Assembly: GCA_015178975.1 (NCBI GenBank)
Contig: WHVD01000008.1
Coordinates: 1,178,001-1,242,000, forward strand
DNA from: Hysterangium stoloniferum
Lineage: Eukaryota; Basidiomycota; Agaricomycetes; Hysterangiales; Hysterangiaceae
Reading direction: 5' to 3'
Length of the DNA: 64,000 bases
Each line of letters begins with the position of its first letter. Within the stretch, counting starts at the first letter, position 1. Position numbers and translations under genes: made by a program. The notes below the pieces were generated by a model. The model saw only the letters and a program-made list of their open reading frames with translations, searched no databases and was not told where the DNA came from. Shown here piece by piece: positions 10,565-21,010 of the stretch.

Positions 10565-11863
10565 ATGCCTCCGAGGAAAAATGCCAAGCCTAGCGGCGAA
10601 GCAGAATCTTCCACTCTCAAGTCTCCTTTTCTGTATACAGCCCGAGCTACTCAGAAAACTCCGCTACCAGAAACCTCCGAAGAATCTCGCTTTGTGGAGA
10701 TTACCGGCGATGTTGAAGAAGTAACTGAAGCAACCGATCCCGAAGCAACTGAGGAGATTAACAATCAACCAGTTTCGGAACATGAACCCGAGGATGGCGA
10801 CCAACCTCAGGCTAGTGGCTCCAAGAAGTCTGCAAAGAAGAAACCGGCTCTCGACCCTGAAGAAACATGGGAATTGTTTTCAGGTACACTAGGATCCCTT
10901 AATGAATTCCTTAAAAGCAATATCAAGGAAAAGGAACCTGGGCAAACCCGAGTCAACAAACCCGAGCCATTTACTGGCTCAAACCCGAAGAAATTGCCGA
11001 CATTTCTTATGCAATGTCGATTCAACTTTCGGGACCGCCCGGCTGCATTCACAACGGATGACTGAAAGGTAAACTTCGCACTCTCATACCTTAAGGATTC
11101 CGCAGCAGCCTGGTTCGAACCCGCATTTTCTGGCCTCACCTCTGAAGACCCCGATTGGCTCCACGATTGGGATGCCTTTGTCGAGGAACTCGAAACCAAC
11201 TTCGGCCCCTACGACCAAACCGGCGATGCAGAAACCGCGCTTTCTAATCTCAAAATGAAAGACACTCAGCGCATCACCGATTATATTGTCCAGTTCAACA
11301 ACCTCGCCGCGCGTTGCGACTGGGGCGATTCGGCCCTCCGATACCAGTTTTACTCCGGCCTTCCGTCTCGCCTCAAAGACGAAGTTTCCAAAGGAGAGAT
11401 CGGCAAGCCGAAAACCCTCCCTCTCATGCACCTGAAAGCCCAAAACGCAGACGCTCGATACTGGGAACGACGTTCGGAAATCAGTCGCGAAAACCCGTCG
11501 GACAAAAAATCATCGGACAACAAAAATGCCAACAAGTCTGGTAATCAAAACACCAATAACACTGGCAACTCGACTTCCGATAAGAAGTCCGAAAACAAAG
11601 GGTCTAACGACAAAAAAGGCAAGGGCAAACAGTCGAATAAATCTCAAGACAAAGACAAACTTGACTTAACTGGCAAACTCGGCTCCGATGGCAAGCTCCT
11701 ACCACAGGAAAAGCAACGCCGAATGGACAACAACCTTTGTTTGTTGTGTGCAGATCCCGGACACCGAGTCGCTGCATGCCCAAAAGCCACAAAAGCCCAA
11801 TCGGCCAATACGGCCACGACCTCACAACCGGCCAAGCCGGCTGCCGAGTCGAAAAAAGATTAA
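10565..11863 (+). pseudogene. gag: Element A gag polyprotein with CCHC zinc knuckle, one nonsense codon
   Basis: The ATG at 10565 follows the 5' LTR by 38 bases. The N-terminus is acidic/Ser-rich; a capsid-like region follows (K-P-E-P-F-T-G-S to Y-W-E-R-R), then a long Lys/Asn/Ser-rich linker. The zinc knuckle C-L-L-C-A-D-P-G-H-R-V-A-A-C (C-x2-C-x4-H-x4-C) lies near 11740-11785. A TGA at about 11063-11065 interrupts the capsid region; sequence continues in the same frame, so this is a single point mutation. About 432 codons in all. Pol follows in the -1 frame, so a programmed frameshift or separate translation is likely in intact relatives. Confidence 0.9.
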
Positions 11864-14800
11864 GCAACTCTCTGGATTCCGTGCAGTTGGAGAGTTGCGT
11901 TGAATCTCCTCGCACACCGGAAAATTGTCATCTTAACGCATCCGCCTTGTATGATCCTAATTCTTTGTTCATAAATCTTACTTCAGAACCTCTCGGGAGT
12001 TTCACTTTTCGAGCTCTCATAGATTCAGGTTCAACCCATTGTTTTATAGATACAAGTTTTTCCCGAAAAAAACAGTTGAAAACTTATGCAATAGATCCGA
12101 TTCCGCTCCGACTTTTTGATGGTACCTCAAACTCCGTAATCTCGCAAGCCTGCGAACTCCGACTTCAGTTCCCGTGTGGAACCTTTCAGACAGTTACGTT
12201 TTTTGTAACACAGTTGGACTCGAGCTGCTCCGTGGTTCTAGGACATAACTGGCTCACCCGCTATAATCCGTTGATTGATTGGGTATTGGGCAGTATCCAT
12301 TTCCGAACCCCGTCGGCACCCGATATGACTGGTCCGTTTCCGCCTGTTTCGGCAAATATGGCTTCTACAGCACCTCCAGCCCCCGTGGCAAATCCGACCT
12401 CTCCGCTGCCCGTCTCTCTAATAAACGCCACAGCTTTTATGAGAGCCATCAAGTTGGACGGCTCCCGAGCATTTACAGTCAATCTTAAAGTTGACGAAGT
12501 CACCGGTCGCTTTGCATCCCCGGTGACCGAACCGATCGCAGATTTAGAAGGTGTTCCTAAAAAATACCATGAATTTGCAGATGTCTTCAGTAAACAAAAA
12601 GCCGATCGACTCGCCCCTCACAGGCCTTACGATTTGAAAATTGATATTGAAGATGGTTCACATCCGCCCCTAGGCCCAGTTTATCCTCTCTCACAGTCCG
12701 AATTATCGGCTATCCGAGATTTCTTGGATGAACATTTGGCTATAGGTTTTATCCGACCCTCAAAGTCTCCCTATGGAGCCCCTGTCCTATTCGTTCAGAA
12801 AAAAGACGGTTCCCTTCGACTTTGCGTTGACTTTCGAGGACTAAACGCGATTACTCGAAAAGACAAGTACCCATTACCATTAATCTCCGATTTACTCGAC
12901 GCCCCTCGGAAGGCCCGAATTTATACAAAGATAGATCTCAAACACGCCTATCATTTGGTTCGGATCGCCGAAGGCGACGAATGGAAAACAGCTTTTCGCA
13001 CTCGCTATGGTTCCTTTGAATGGTTAGTGATGCCTTTCGGCCTCACCAACACTCCGTCGGTCTTTCAACGTTTTATCAACAACGTCTTTTCCGACCTCCT
13101 TGACGTCTTTGTCATTGTGTACCTAGACGACATCCTCATCTTCTCTGAAGACCCTACACTTCATGATGAACACGTCCGTGAAGTCCTCTGAAGACTCCGA
13201 AAACATGGTCTTTTTGCGAATGGTAAAAAATGTTCTTTTGATGTCGACACGGTTGAATACTTAGGCTTCATGATGGGACCCGACGGTCTCCGCATGGACG
13301 ACGCTAAAATTCAAGTCATTCAAGATTGGCCGGAACCCCGAAAGGTTAAAGATATTCAGTCCTTTTTAGGCTTCGCCAATTTTTATCGCCGTTTCATTCA
13401 CAATTACTCAAAAATTACCATTCCGCTCACTCGTCTTACTCGCAAAGACACCCCGTGGAATTTCTCCGACGAATGCCGATCGGCATTCCAGGAATTGAAA
13501 AGTGCGTTTACATCCGCCCCTATTTTGTCGCACTGGAAACCCGACGTTCAACTCATCGTGGAAACTGATGCTTCGGACTATGCGCTTGCCGCGATATTGT
13601 CCATTCTGGACACTGATGGTGAAGTACACCCAGTAGCTTTTCTGTCTCGCACATTTTCGGCGCCCGAACTCAACTACGACGTTCACGATAAGGAATTACT
13701 CGCAATCTTTGAAGCTTTCAAGACATGGTGACATTATTTGGAGGGCTCGGCCCACCCTGGTAGATGTTATTACAGACCACAAAAATTTAGTTTACTTTTC
13801 AACCACAAAACTTCTCACCCGTCGACAAGCTCGATGGTCCGAATACCTCTCCGCTTTCAACATGGTAATTCGCTTCCGTCCCGGCCGCCTTGGTGGAAAA
13901 CCCGACGCTATGACTAGACGATGGGACGTCTATCCTAAAGAGGGGAGTAGCGACTACGCCACAGTTAATCCGCATAATTTCAAACCTATGTTTTCATCGG
14001 AACAACTGTCCGCATCTATCCGAGCCACTTACCTCATTCATCCAGTCTTGCGAAGTGTTATCCTTATGGATACCGAAAAGTTACATCAAGATATACTATC
14101 GGCAATTCCATTAGACCCAGTCACCAAAGCACACCTCGATAACCCGTCCGACCCCGATCAGCCCCGATGGTCATTAGACTCACAAGGTTTCATTCGACTT
14201 GACAATCGCATTTATGTACCGGATTCCGACACCCTTCGGCTGCGAATCCTACAACATAAGCACGACCACCCAATCTCAGGACATTTCGGCCTCAATAAGA
14301 CCCTCTCACTCATTAGAAGAGAATATACATGGCCCGGCATCCGAGATTTTGTTAAGCACTATTGTAAATCCTGTACTACGTGTTTACGCTCTAAATCACA
14401 GCGACACAAACCATATGGCCTACTCAAACAATTACCGATACCGGAAAAACCTTGGAACTCGATTTCTATGGATTTTATCGAGCACCTACCGGCATCCGAA
14501 GGTCACACAGCAATCCTAGTTGTTGTGGATCGGCTCTCAAAGCAAAGTATTTTCATTCCAACATATGACACGATAACATCTGTACAGTTAGCTGAATTAT
14601 TCGTTACCCATGTATTTTCCAAGCATGGCGTTCCGTCGCATGTCACATCCGATCGCGGATCCGAGTTTGTCTCTCACTTCTTTAGGTCACTCGGAAAAGC
14701 ACTAGACATGAAGTTACATTTCACTTCGGGCTATCACCCGGAAGGCGATGGACAAACCGAACGCATGAATCAAACCTTGGAGCAATACATCCGTGTCTAT

Positions 14801-15550
14801 TGCAACTATCAACAAGACAATTGGAAATCACTACTACCGCTGGCCGAATTCGCATACAACAACGCACCGAATGCCACTACTGGCATTTCGCCTTTCTTCG
14901 CAAATAAAGGCTACAACCCCAACATCGCAATCCACCCGGAACGCGATCTCGCATCCGCCCGTGCTCAAGACTTTGTTACAAACCTCGACGAGCTACATCA
15001 AGAACTTCGTAAAACTATCGCAATGGCTCAAGAACGATACCAACGGTCTGCGGATAAAAACCGACTTCCACCTCCTGATTTCAAGATCGGAGACCGAGTA
15101 TTCGTTAAAGCCGAGTTTTTCCGAACTACTAGACCTTCTAAGAAGCTCTCTGAAAAATATTTAGGTCCTTTTGAAGTTATAGCACAAGCCGGCACGCTTT
15201 CATGGACGCTTCGGCTCCCCGACAACATGCGTGCAGTGCACCCGGTATTTCATGTATCTATGTTAGAACCTTGTGTTCCTAACAATATACCGGATCGCAT
15301 ACAACCACCACCTCCACCCGTGATTATTGATGGGGAACCCGAATTCGAGATATCAGAAATCCTAGACTCAAAAATCGACAATCGCCGACGCTCATGCAAA
15401 TTACTTTATTTGGTCAAATGGGCTGGCTATGAAGGTACAGATGAAGAAACTTCATGGATCCTAGCTACAGAGCTCGGTAATGCCTCGGAAATCGTTTTAG
15501 GGTTTCACCAAGCTTATCCGAACAAACCCGGTCCTCTCAATTCCTTATAA
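11864..15550 (+). pseudogene. pol: Element A pol: protease, RT, RNase H, integrase, chromodomain
   Basis: The order is aspartic protease (L-I-D-S-G-S-T-H-C-F-I-D near 12020), then RT with V-Y-L-D-D-I-L-I-F (near 13120). RNase H has E-T-D-A-S-D-Y-A-L-A (13560) and D-K-E-L-L-A-I (13690). The integrase has its H/H/C/C zinc module (H-x3-H near 14270, C-K-S-C-T-T-C near 14375) and D, D, E core residues (S-M-D-F-I, T-S-D-R-G-S-E-F, H-P-E-G-D-G-Q-T-E-R). GPF/Y and a C-terminal chromodomain end at 15550. Defects are TGA at 13189-13191, TGA at 13729-13731 and a one-base insertion near 13760. The chromodomain marks a chromovirus, which targets modified histones. Confidence 0.93.
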
Positions 15551-15645
15551 GTCTATCACGTGGTACCCGACCTTTTTTCCGACTATGCCTTATGTTTTCA
15601 CGCTATGATTTGTTGTTTAAAGAAAAAACCGATATATTTCACTAT
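15551..15645. other. Gap between convergent pol and accessory gene of element A
   Basis: Ninety-five bases separate the two facing stop codons. Any polyadenylation signals for both transcripts must overlap here or reach into the opposite gene, so the two mRNAs are likely complementary over part of their 3' ends. That is an inference from spacing. Confidence 0.4.
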
Positions 15646-16569
15646 CTAAGTTTCTCCCTCTACAACTTCTCCCTCCTCTCCGACCTCCGAACCCTCCTCC
15701 GCACCGACAGCCACCGATACCACACCACCGACCTTCTCCGAAACCCCAATTTCATGCCCACCGCAACTCGAGACTTCCAAATACTGCTCAAGTTGACCAC
15801 CGAGAGACTTGATAACGCTGGTCTGTTTCTCCAGCCCGACGCCCAAGAGTCGCAATTGCTCAGTTATGAGCCCTTGTTGTCGCAACATCTCATATCGGTA
15901 CCGGCTCGTCTCCGAGAAGTAGGTCCGCATGAGGCGGTTTTGCTCTTCTAGAGCATCGGCCTGTCGCTCCTGGAATGAGCCATCGGCCCCCGGGAAAACA
16001 CACCCAAGCTTCTGATCAGCACACTCTTGACAAGTGCGGCCCCGACCATTGGTCCGGGGATGACAGGTTCGACCCCGTTTCGTGCACCGATTGCACTTGG
16101 GGTCATTTTCGGGCCCCGCCTTGGGGGCCTGCTTTTGTTTCTATAGAAAAAAATTATTTAGGAAGTTTTCTTTAGGAAACCGAACCCACCTTGGGGCTCG
16201 ACGGCCCCGGTGCATCCTCCTCGTCCTCCTCTCCCTCTTCGTCATCGGACTCCGAAGGCGTTGCAGCCTTGCGCTAACAGATATTGTCAGTAAGGTTCGC
16301 AAAAGACACCAGAGCCGACTCACTTTTCCCTCCCGCTTCTTTTTCGCCGCCTCCTCCTGTGCCCGATCGGCCTCCTGCTGCTTGTTCTTTGCAAGCACTG
16401 CTTCCCAGTGCTTGCGCGCGGCCTCTTCTGCCGCCTGTTTCTTTTCCTCGGCCTCGATGGCCGCCAACTCCTCCTTCTCTTTCTGCTCCTCCTCTTCACG
16501 CGCCTTTTTTTTCTGCTCGAGTATACGCCGACGCTCCTTCGCGTTCACCGTACCACTCGGCGCCGACAT
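15646..16569 (-). CDS. Antisense accessory protein of element A: coiled coil, acidic exon, Zn2Cys6-like cluster
   Basis: Three exons on the minus strand, 16569-16324, 16273-16190 and 16140-15646, give 274 residues without a stop. Both introns (50 and 49 nt) are GT-AG and phase 0; intron 1 has a TACTGAC branch site. Residues 1-82 are an Ala/Glu/Lys coiled coil. Exon 2 is an acidic, Ser-rich stretch (S-E-S-D-D-E-E-G-E-E-D-E-E-D). Exon 3 holds CNRCTKRGRTC, ten residues, CQECADQKLGC, then a helical region and a Gly/Val/Glu-rich end. The spacing C-x2-C-x6-C-x10-C-x2-C-x6-C matches the Zn2Cys6 consensus of fungal regulators. The protein is intact although gag and pol are broken. An upstream in-frame ATG at 16623 would add 18 residues. 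Function is unproved; DNA binding is an inference. Confidence 0.78.
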
Positions 16570-16782
16570 GGGCGCAACTGTTAACCTAACCGGGAAGGGC
16601 TTTGACCCCGAGCCTATGGTCATGGTGGTTAAAGGAAGGGAAGTGGAATTTCAAGCGCCAGGAACTCTCAAACTTTTATATGCAAACTTTTGCCGAGTCA
16701 CATGATGTTTGACACACCCAGCCGTACCCGACAAGTTTTTACGTACGGGATCTAGATTTTCGGCCTCCTTGGGATTTCGGCC

Positions 16783-16796
16783 AAAAGGGGAGATAC
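16783..16796 (+). promoter_or_regulatory. Element A polypurine tract
   Basis: AAAAGGGGAGATAC lies directly before the 3' LTR start (TGTTACG). This is where the plus-strand primer of Gypsy elements is cut. The position is diagnostic; the exact cleavage site is not. Confidence 0.75.
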
Positions 16797-17514
16797 TGTT
16801 ACGACCGTGTCGCAACCCTATCGGCCCCGAGGTTATCGCCACTTGTCAACGTTTCAAGTCATCCTCTCGGAAACCATCGGCCCCGAAGCTGACGAATGTT
16901 TCGCGAAGATCAAACTCCATTTACACCCACGTCAAATAACTTGTATTGTCTGGTCAAACTTTGATACGTCCCCTTTATTATGTTGATCCGTTCAATCTTA
17001 TGTTTCGCATATGTCTATCTATATTTGTAGTCCTTGAACCATTTCCTTTTATCGTAATCCCGCTCTCGGTTATCATCGGCCTCCGAACTAATCATAAACT
17101 TCCCGTTCCTAGTCAAGCTTATTGTTAATACCGTGTTCCGCCCTTCTCCCCATTAGTATTTTCCAGACGCCTGTTACTTGTATATGAACCCGCTGTAATT
17201 GTAGTTACTAGGCAATCAGAATATCGACTCAGAATACCCTCATACACCTGTATCAGTCTCATACTAAGACTTCCCCCATCCGCCTTCGCGTGCGCTCGCC
17301 CACACCCGGCCCCGACCCCTTGGCCCGACGCCCGACTTGTCCTTCGATTCCGATCGGTATCACGCCGAAAGGTACTCACTAGGACTAGTCTTCGCCCGCC
17401 CGAAATTTAAGGACACCCTACGGATATTTGCGAGGGCGCAGCCCATAAGCTGAAGCCAAGTCCTTCCGATCGGTCCCTGTCGGCCACCGACATTAGTCAG
17501 TTTCCAGTTCTTAA
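16797..17514 (+). repeat. Element A 3' LTR
   Basis: 718 bases, nearly identical to the 5' LTR, ending TTCTTAA where the 5' copy ends TTCTTAACA. The U5 motif is at 17454-17473. Directly after it comes the 3' part of element B, with no recognisable pol in between. Confidence 0.92.
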
Positions 17515-17539
17515 TACTTCCATCCCGACTTCCATCTCA

Positions 17540-18601
17540 TCAGCAATTTCTGCACTTTCCACCATATGTATCCTGCACCTCTTCATCCTCACTCTCTAAT
17601 ATTTTCGGCCCATTCCCTGACTCCCATCTTTTTTTGACACTTTCCACCAACGGATCATTAGGCTGTTCCCTTGCCTTATCGGAAAATCTTTCGGAAACTG
17701 CGATAATACCGATGCTAACCATTACCTTCTCCAGGAATTCGTTTTGCCTCCGGAAGTTTCGAATCAACAAACGGAAACCATTTTCCTGGATCTCATTATG
17801 GTGATCTAGTGTATCCCACATTTTCATAACTTCCATCCCGATAAAGACTAACACGTCGACTGTGTCCTTGAGGAGCTCCATGCCCGTACTATCCATTTTT
17901 GTTACCTCAGTTTCTGCAGTTTTGGCCACTCCCGAACCTTCCGCATCGTTAGTTTTCTGAGGCTTCTCACCTTTTGAACCCTTTTCGAGGTGAGAGTGCA
18001 CGGAAGTTTAAGGACCACACAGGGATAGCAAGTTCCACCCCATTTTACCTTCTGTTTCCAACACGTCATACTCCGTATGGAACATTGATAACACGGATTT
18101 TCATGGACCACTTCCATCCATTCCGGAGCCTTGACCTTTGGCTTCTGTTTCGGAAGTTAATCAAATATCGGCCTTTTGTATATGCACTTACTTTAGGACT
18201 CGAAGGTCCAGCCTCTCCCTCTACTTCCACCTCCACGGCTTTTCACTGTACCCAATAGTTATTGGTTGGAACAACGGAAATTTATGGATATCACTTACCT
18301 TTCCTTCCCTTATCTCCTCATGTTTCTTCGCCACCTCTGACTCCCACTGTAACCTTTCCGCCTCTTCCTTCCTTTTCTGAGCCTCCGCCTTCGCCCGCTC
18401 CAACGCCTGTTTTTTCGCCTCTTCCACATCTTTCAACTCCTGCATCAACGCCTTCTCCTCCTCCTCCTGTTGTCGCTTCAACTCCTCCATCTTTCGTTGT
18501 TTTTGTTGAAGTTCTGCGACCTTCGACATTTTTTGTAGAATGGCAATTTCAGTATCTGAATCTTCCAGGGTAGTGATGAACAGAGGCCAATGAATCGACA
18601 T
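17540..18601 (-). pseudogene. Antisense accessory gene of Gypsy element B: coiled coil plus Zn2Cys6-like motif, frameshifted
   Basis: Exon 1 (18601-18299, inner ATG at 18529) is a Glu/Lys/Gln coiled coil ending E-I-R-E-G-K with a GTAAGT donor. Exon 2 (about 18240-18190) reads V-E-V-E-V-E-G-E-A-G-P-S-S-P-K, again acidic/Ser-rich. Exon 3 holds CYQCSIRSMTC, ten residues, CYPCVVLKLPC, and then a long helical region to TAG/TAA at 17540. One base is out of frame at the exon 1/2 joint and another shift lies after the last Cys (about 18000), so this copy is probably dead. Sequence identity to the A and F proteins is low outside the cysteines, which argues that the motif itself is under selection. Confidence 0.65.
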
Positions 18602-18785
18602 ACAAGTTGTGGATGAAGAAACAAAAACATTAATTCGAATATTTGGAGGTTTTTATACTCAGAACATCAGCCGAAACTCTCACCTCCAGAATTGCGTAAA
18701 TTTTACGACACATAATAATCAGCCATCGCTTCAATCACTCAGTACCTAATCGCCTCTATGGGATTTCAGCCTAACAGGGGGGTAC

Positions 18786-19317
18786 TGTTACGACCTGTTC
18801 CCGGATGTTTCAATATCCGACTTCCAATCTCCGACTACGGAACATCATAGTTACCATATCATCTGCATTCATCCCTTATTCCACATTTGGTAATTTGTCC
18901 GTTGACAAGTATTCACTCGTTTGTTTGTTGTATTCCCGTTTCGGAATATTGTCTCCCTAATATGTCTTATTGTATTTCCGTTTTAAGAACACTTCCATTT
19001 CCATCTTATTATGGTCTTAGTTTGTAGTACAATAACGAGTAGACTTATATTAGTTTCCGCGAATTTGTACTTTACCTTAGATCTGATATTGACTTAGTTT
19101 CTTATTCCTCCTCCTGGCTTTCTGTACGCTCAATATTCGGAATTCTTCAGAACTCTGAATATCTGTATCTTCCATCGTAAGCCTTACTTCCGAAATTAAG
19201 GACTTTGAGCGTTTGCGTAGAGGTGCAGCACATAAGCTGAAGCCGACATCCTGACCCTATCCAATAGTTCCCGACTTCCCGGTGACTTTCTGATAGTTCC
19301 GGAATAAGTTCCCAACA
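18786..19317 (+). repeat. LTR of Gypsy element B (3' LTR)
   Basis: 532 bases, TGTTACGACCTGTT to AAGTTCCCAACA, preceded by a G-rich polypurine-like tract (ACAGGGGGGTAC). It carries CATAAGCTGAAGCC at 19231, the first 14 bases of the U5 motif. Only the 3' part of element B is present in the window; gag and pol are missing. Confidence 0.75.
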
Positions 19318-20078
19318 TGGCCCTTAACAAAGGGTCTCTGTGAAGACAAGAATATCATTTATGTAAACAATGTCAACCTGTCCATCAATCAGTTCTATGA
19401 ACAGATCATTCATCATAGTCCAGGACTGTTGGTGAGACCAAAGAACATGACTAGTGGCTCAAATAACCCTCTATTGGTCCTAAATGCTGCCTTCCACTCA
19501 TCTCCCTTCTTTATCCTAACATTGTTATAACCCCATCTGACATCCAGTTTGGTGAAGTATTTGGCTTTCTTCAACTTGCTGATAATGTCAGATATGAGTG
19601 GCAGGGATAGGAATTTTTGATTGTCATGTCATTCAGTTTCCTATAATCCTGAACCAGCCTCAAGGATCCATCCTTCTTTTTGACAAAAAACACTGGGGAT
19701 GCCATATGGGATTTGGAGAGTTGGATCCTACCACTTTTAAGGTTCTCCTCTAGAAATACATCTGACTCCTTCTGTTCATTTGGTGCTAAGGAGTAAAGCG
19801 TGCATCTGAAAGGTTCTGACCAAGGTTTTAATTCAATGGCATAATCCCAGGGCTTTCTATCAGGTAGCCTGTCAAAGGACTCTTTGGATAATACCCTCTT
19901 AAATTGGTGGTAATAACTTGGGGACTGAATCCTCAAAGGTTTTCTTCTGGTCCTGTTTATGAGACTCTTCTGCCAGCTTCTGAGATACAGTAGAAGTAGC
20001 ATTGACATTGGACTGAAGATAGACAGTTGTAGCCCAGATCCTGTCACTGTCTTCAACCTCTGACTGGTCATATGTATT
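19318..20078 (-). pseudogene. Gypsy element E reverse transcriptase, fragment
   Basis: Read on the minus strand from 20078 the protein shows [16 protein letters not shown], then [16 protein letters not shown] and [17 protein letters not shown] with the Q-D-Y-R-K-L-N motif. After a frameshift near 19610 it continues to an R-W-G-Y-N-N-V-R block and D-I-V-Y-I-N-D-I-L-V near 19365-19340, where YxDD reads YIND. It ends abruptly at the LTR of element B. Confidence 0.85.
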
Positions 20079-20722
20079 TGTTAAGAACAGAAAACTGACT
20101 GAAGTCAGTAGACCGATGGGGACCGAATGGAAGGACTTGGCTTCAGCTTATGTGCTGTGCCCTCACAAGTTACCATCAGATGTCCTTAAATTCAGGTGGG
20201 TGGAAAACTAATCCTGTCAAATAGTCCTCTTGGTAAGTCATTAATCAGAAGTTGAAGGACAGTAGGGGGTCACAAGGTTGGAGACTGAAAGTGAGCGAGT
20301 ACAAGCAAAGGTGGGAGCGGGATACTTCGAGTGGGACTATGAGAGAGGTATACAAGTGTTCTGAGTCAATATTCTGATTGTCCTAATACTACAATACATG
20401 AGCGGCATATATACGGAAACCTGGCACTTATCTGAATGAGAACAGAACAAAGGAAAGTACTAATGGAGAAGGCAGAACTACATATAGAGTGACATGAGGA
20501 TGGAGACCGATAGACAGAACATTACAAATCTGGATGTAGACTACTACGGAGGCGGAAAGAGGCATAAACTGGTTGTATAGAAAGGGCAGACAGAAAATAC
20601 CAATCAGGAATAATGGATGTGCTAAATGGGGTTAGTCGGGTTACCAATCGTTTGCAAGCGATTGGAGGTTTGTGTGAGGTGCGATTGGGGTTGACAGTGT
20701 GCCGAGCACATGGGTCATAACA
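20079..20722 (-). repeat. LTR family E, inverted, inserted between protease and RT of element E
   Basis: It runs from TGTTAAGAACAG to GGGTCATAACA, 644 bases. Its last 110 bases (in LTR orientation) resemble family A, including the U5 motif at 20133-20152 (reverse). The Gypsy frame before it (E-A-E-D-E-E-E-E-E-D) and after it (Y-D-Q-S-E-V-E-D) belongs to one pol gene, so this is an insertion. Flanking pentamers do not match. Confidence 0.78.
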
Positions 20723-21010
20723 ATCTTCCTCTTCTTCTTCATCTTCAGCTTCAATGAGACTAGGGAGTTTCATTTTTAAATTCTGCTGCCTTCCTCTGCC
20801 TCTTCCTCCTAATTGTCCTAACCTCTACAGGAAATTGAGATGGACACCTGATAAAGTGAACTTCTCTGGTCCTCCAATTTATTTCTGGGTTGTGTTGGTA
20901 TAACCAAGTGTGTCCAATGATAGCAGACTTATCCCCCTAGGTTACATACAGCAAGGGTAGCTTTTTCTGTATGGCTTTGGAATATCATTGTTAAATGTAC
21001 TTTGTGATGT
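20723..21010 (-). pseudogene. Gypsy element E protease end, fragment
   Basis: The minus strand reads K-S-A-I-I-G-H-T-W-L-Y-Q-H-N-P-E-I-N-W and R-C-P-S, the block that closes the Gypsy protease before RT, followed by an acidic linker. A run of five C/G near 20935 is the likely frameshift site. It is separated from the catalytic half of the protease by 1.6 kb of foreign DNA. Confidence 0.8.

Larger units (their letters stand above)
9807..17514 (+). mobile_element. Ty3/Gypsy chromovirus element A with antisense accessory gene
   Basis: Full-length element: 5' LTR 9807-10526, gag 10565-11863, pol to 15550, antisense accessory gene 15646-16569, polypurine tract before 16797, 3' LTR 16797-17514. 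The LTRs differ at roughly 15 sites in about 718 bases, mostly C/T changes, so insertion is fairly recent. Gag has one nonsense codon, pol two nonsense codons and one frameshift. The left flank (TAGTT) and right flank (TACTT) differ by one base, and the 3' LTR lacks its final CA. The right side therefore either has mutated or is a recombination joint with element B. Confidence 0.92.

Noticed and set aside
10807..11199. Minus-strand ORFs across element A gag
   Set aside because: Shadows of gag; no introns, motifs or start context.
16082..16705. Plus-strand ORF of 207 codons within element A
   Set aside because: It is antisense to the spliced accessory gene, which has consistent introns and a cysteine motif; the plus-strand reading is Ser/Cys/Phe-rich low complexity.
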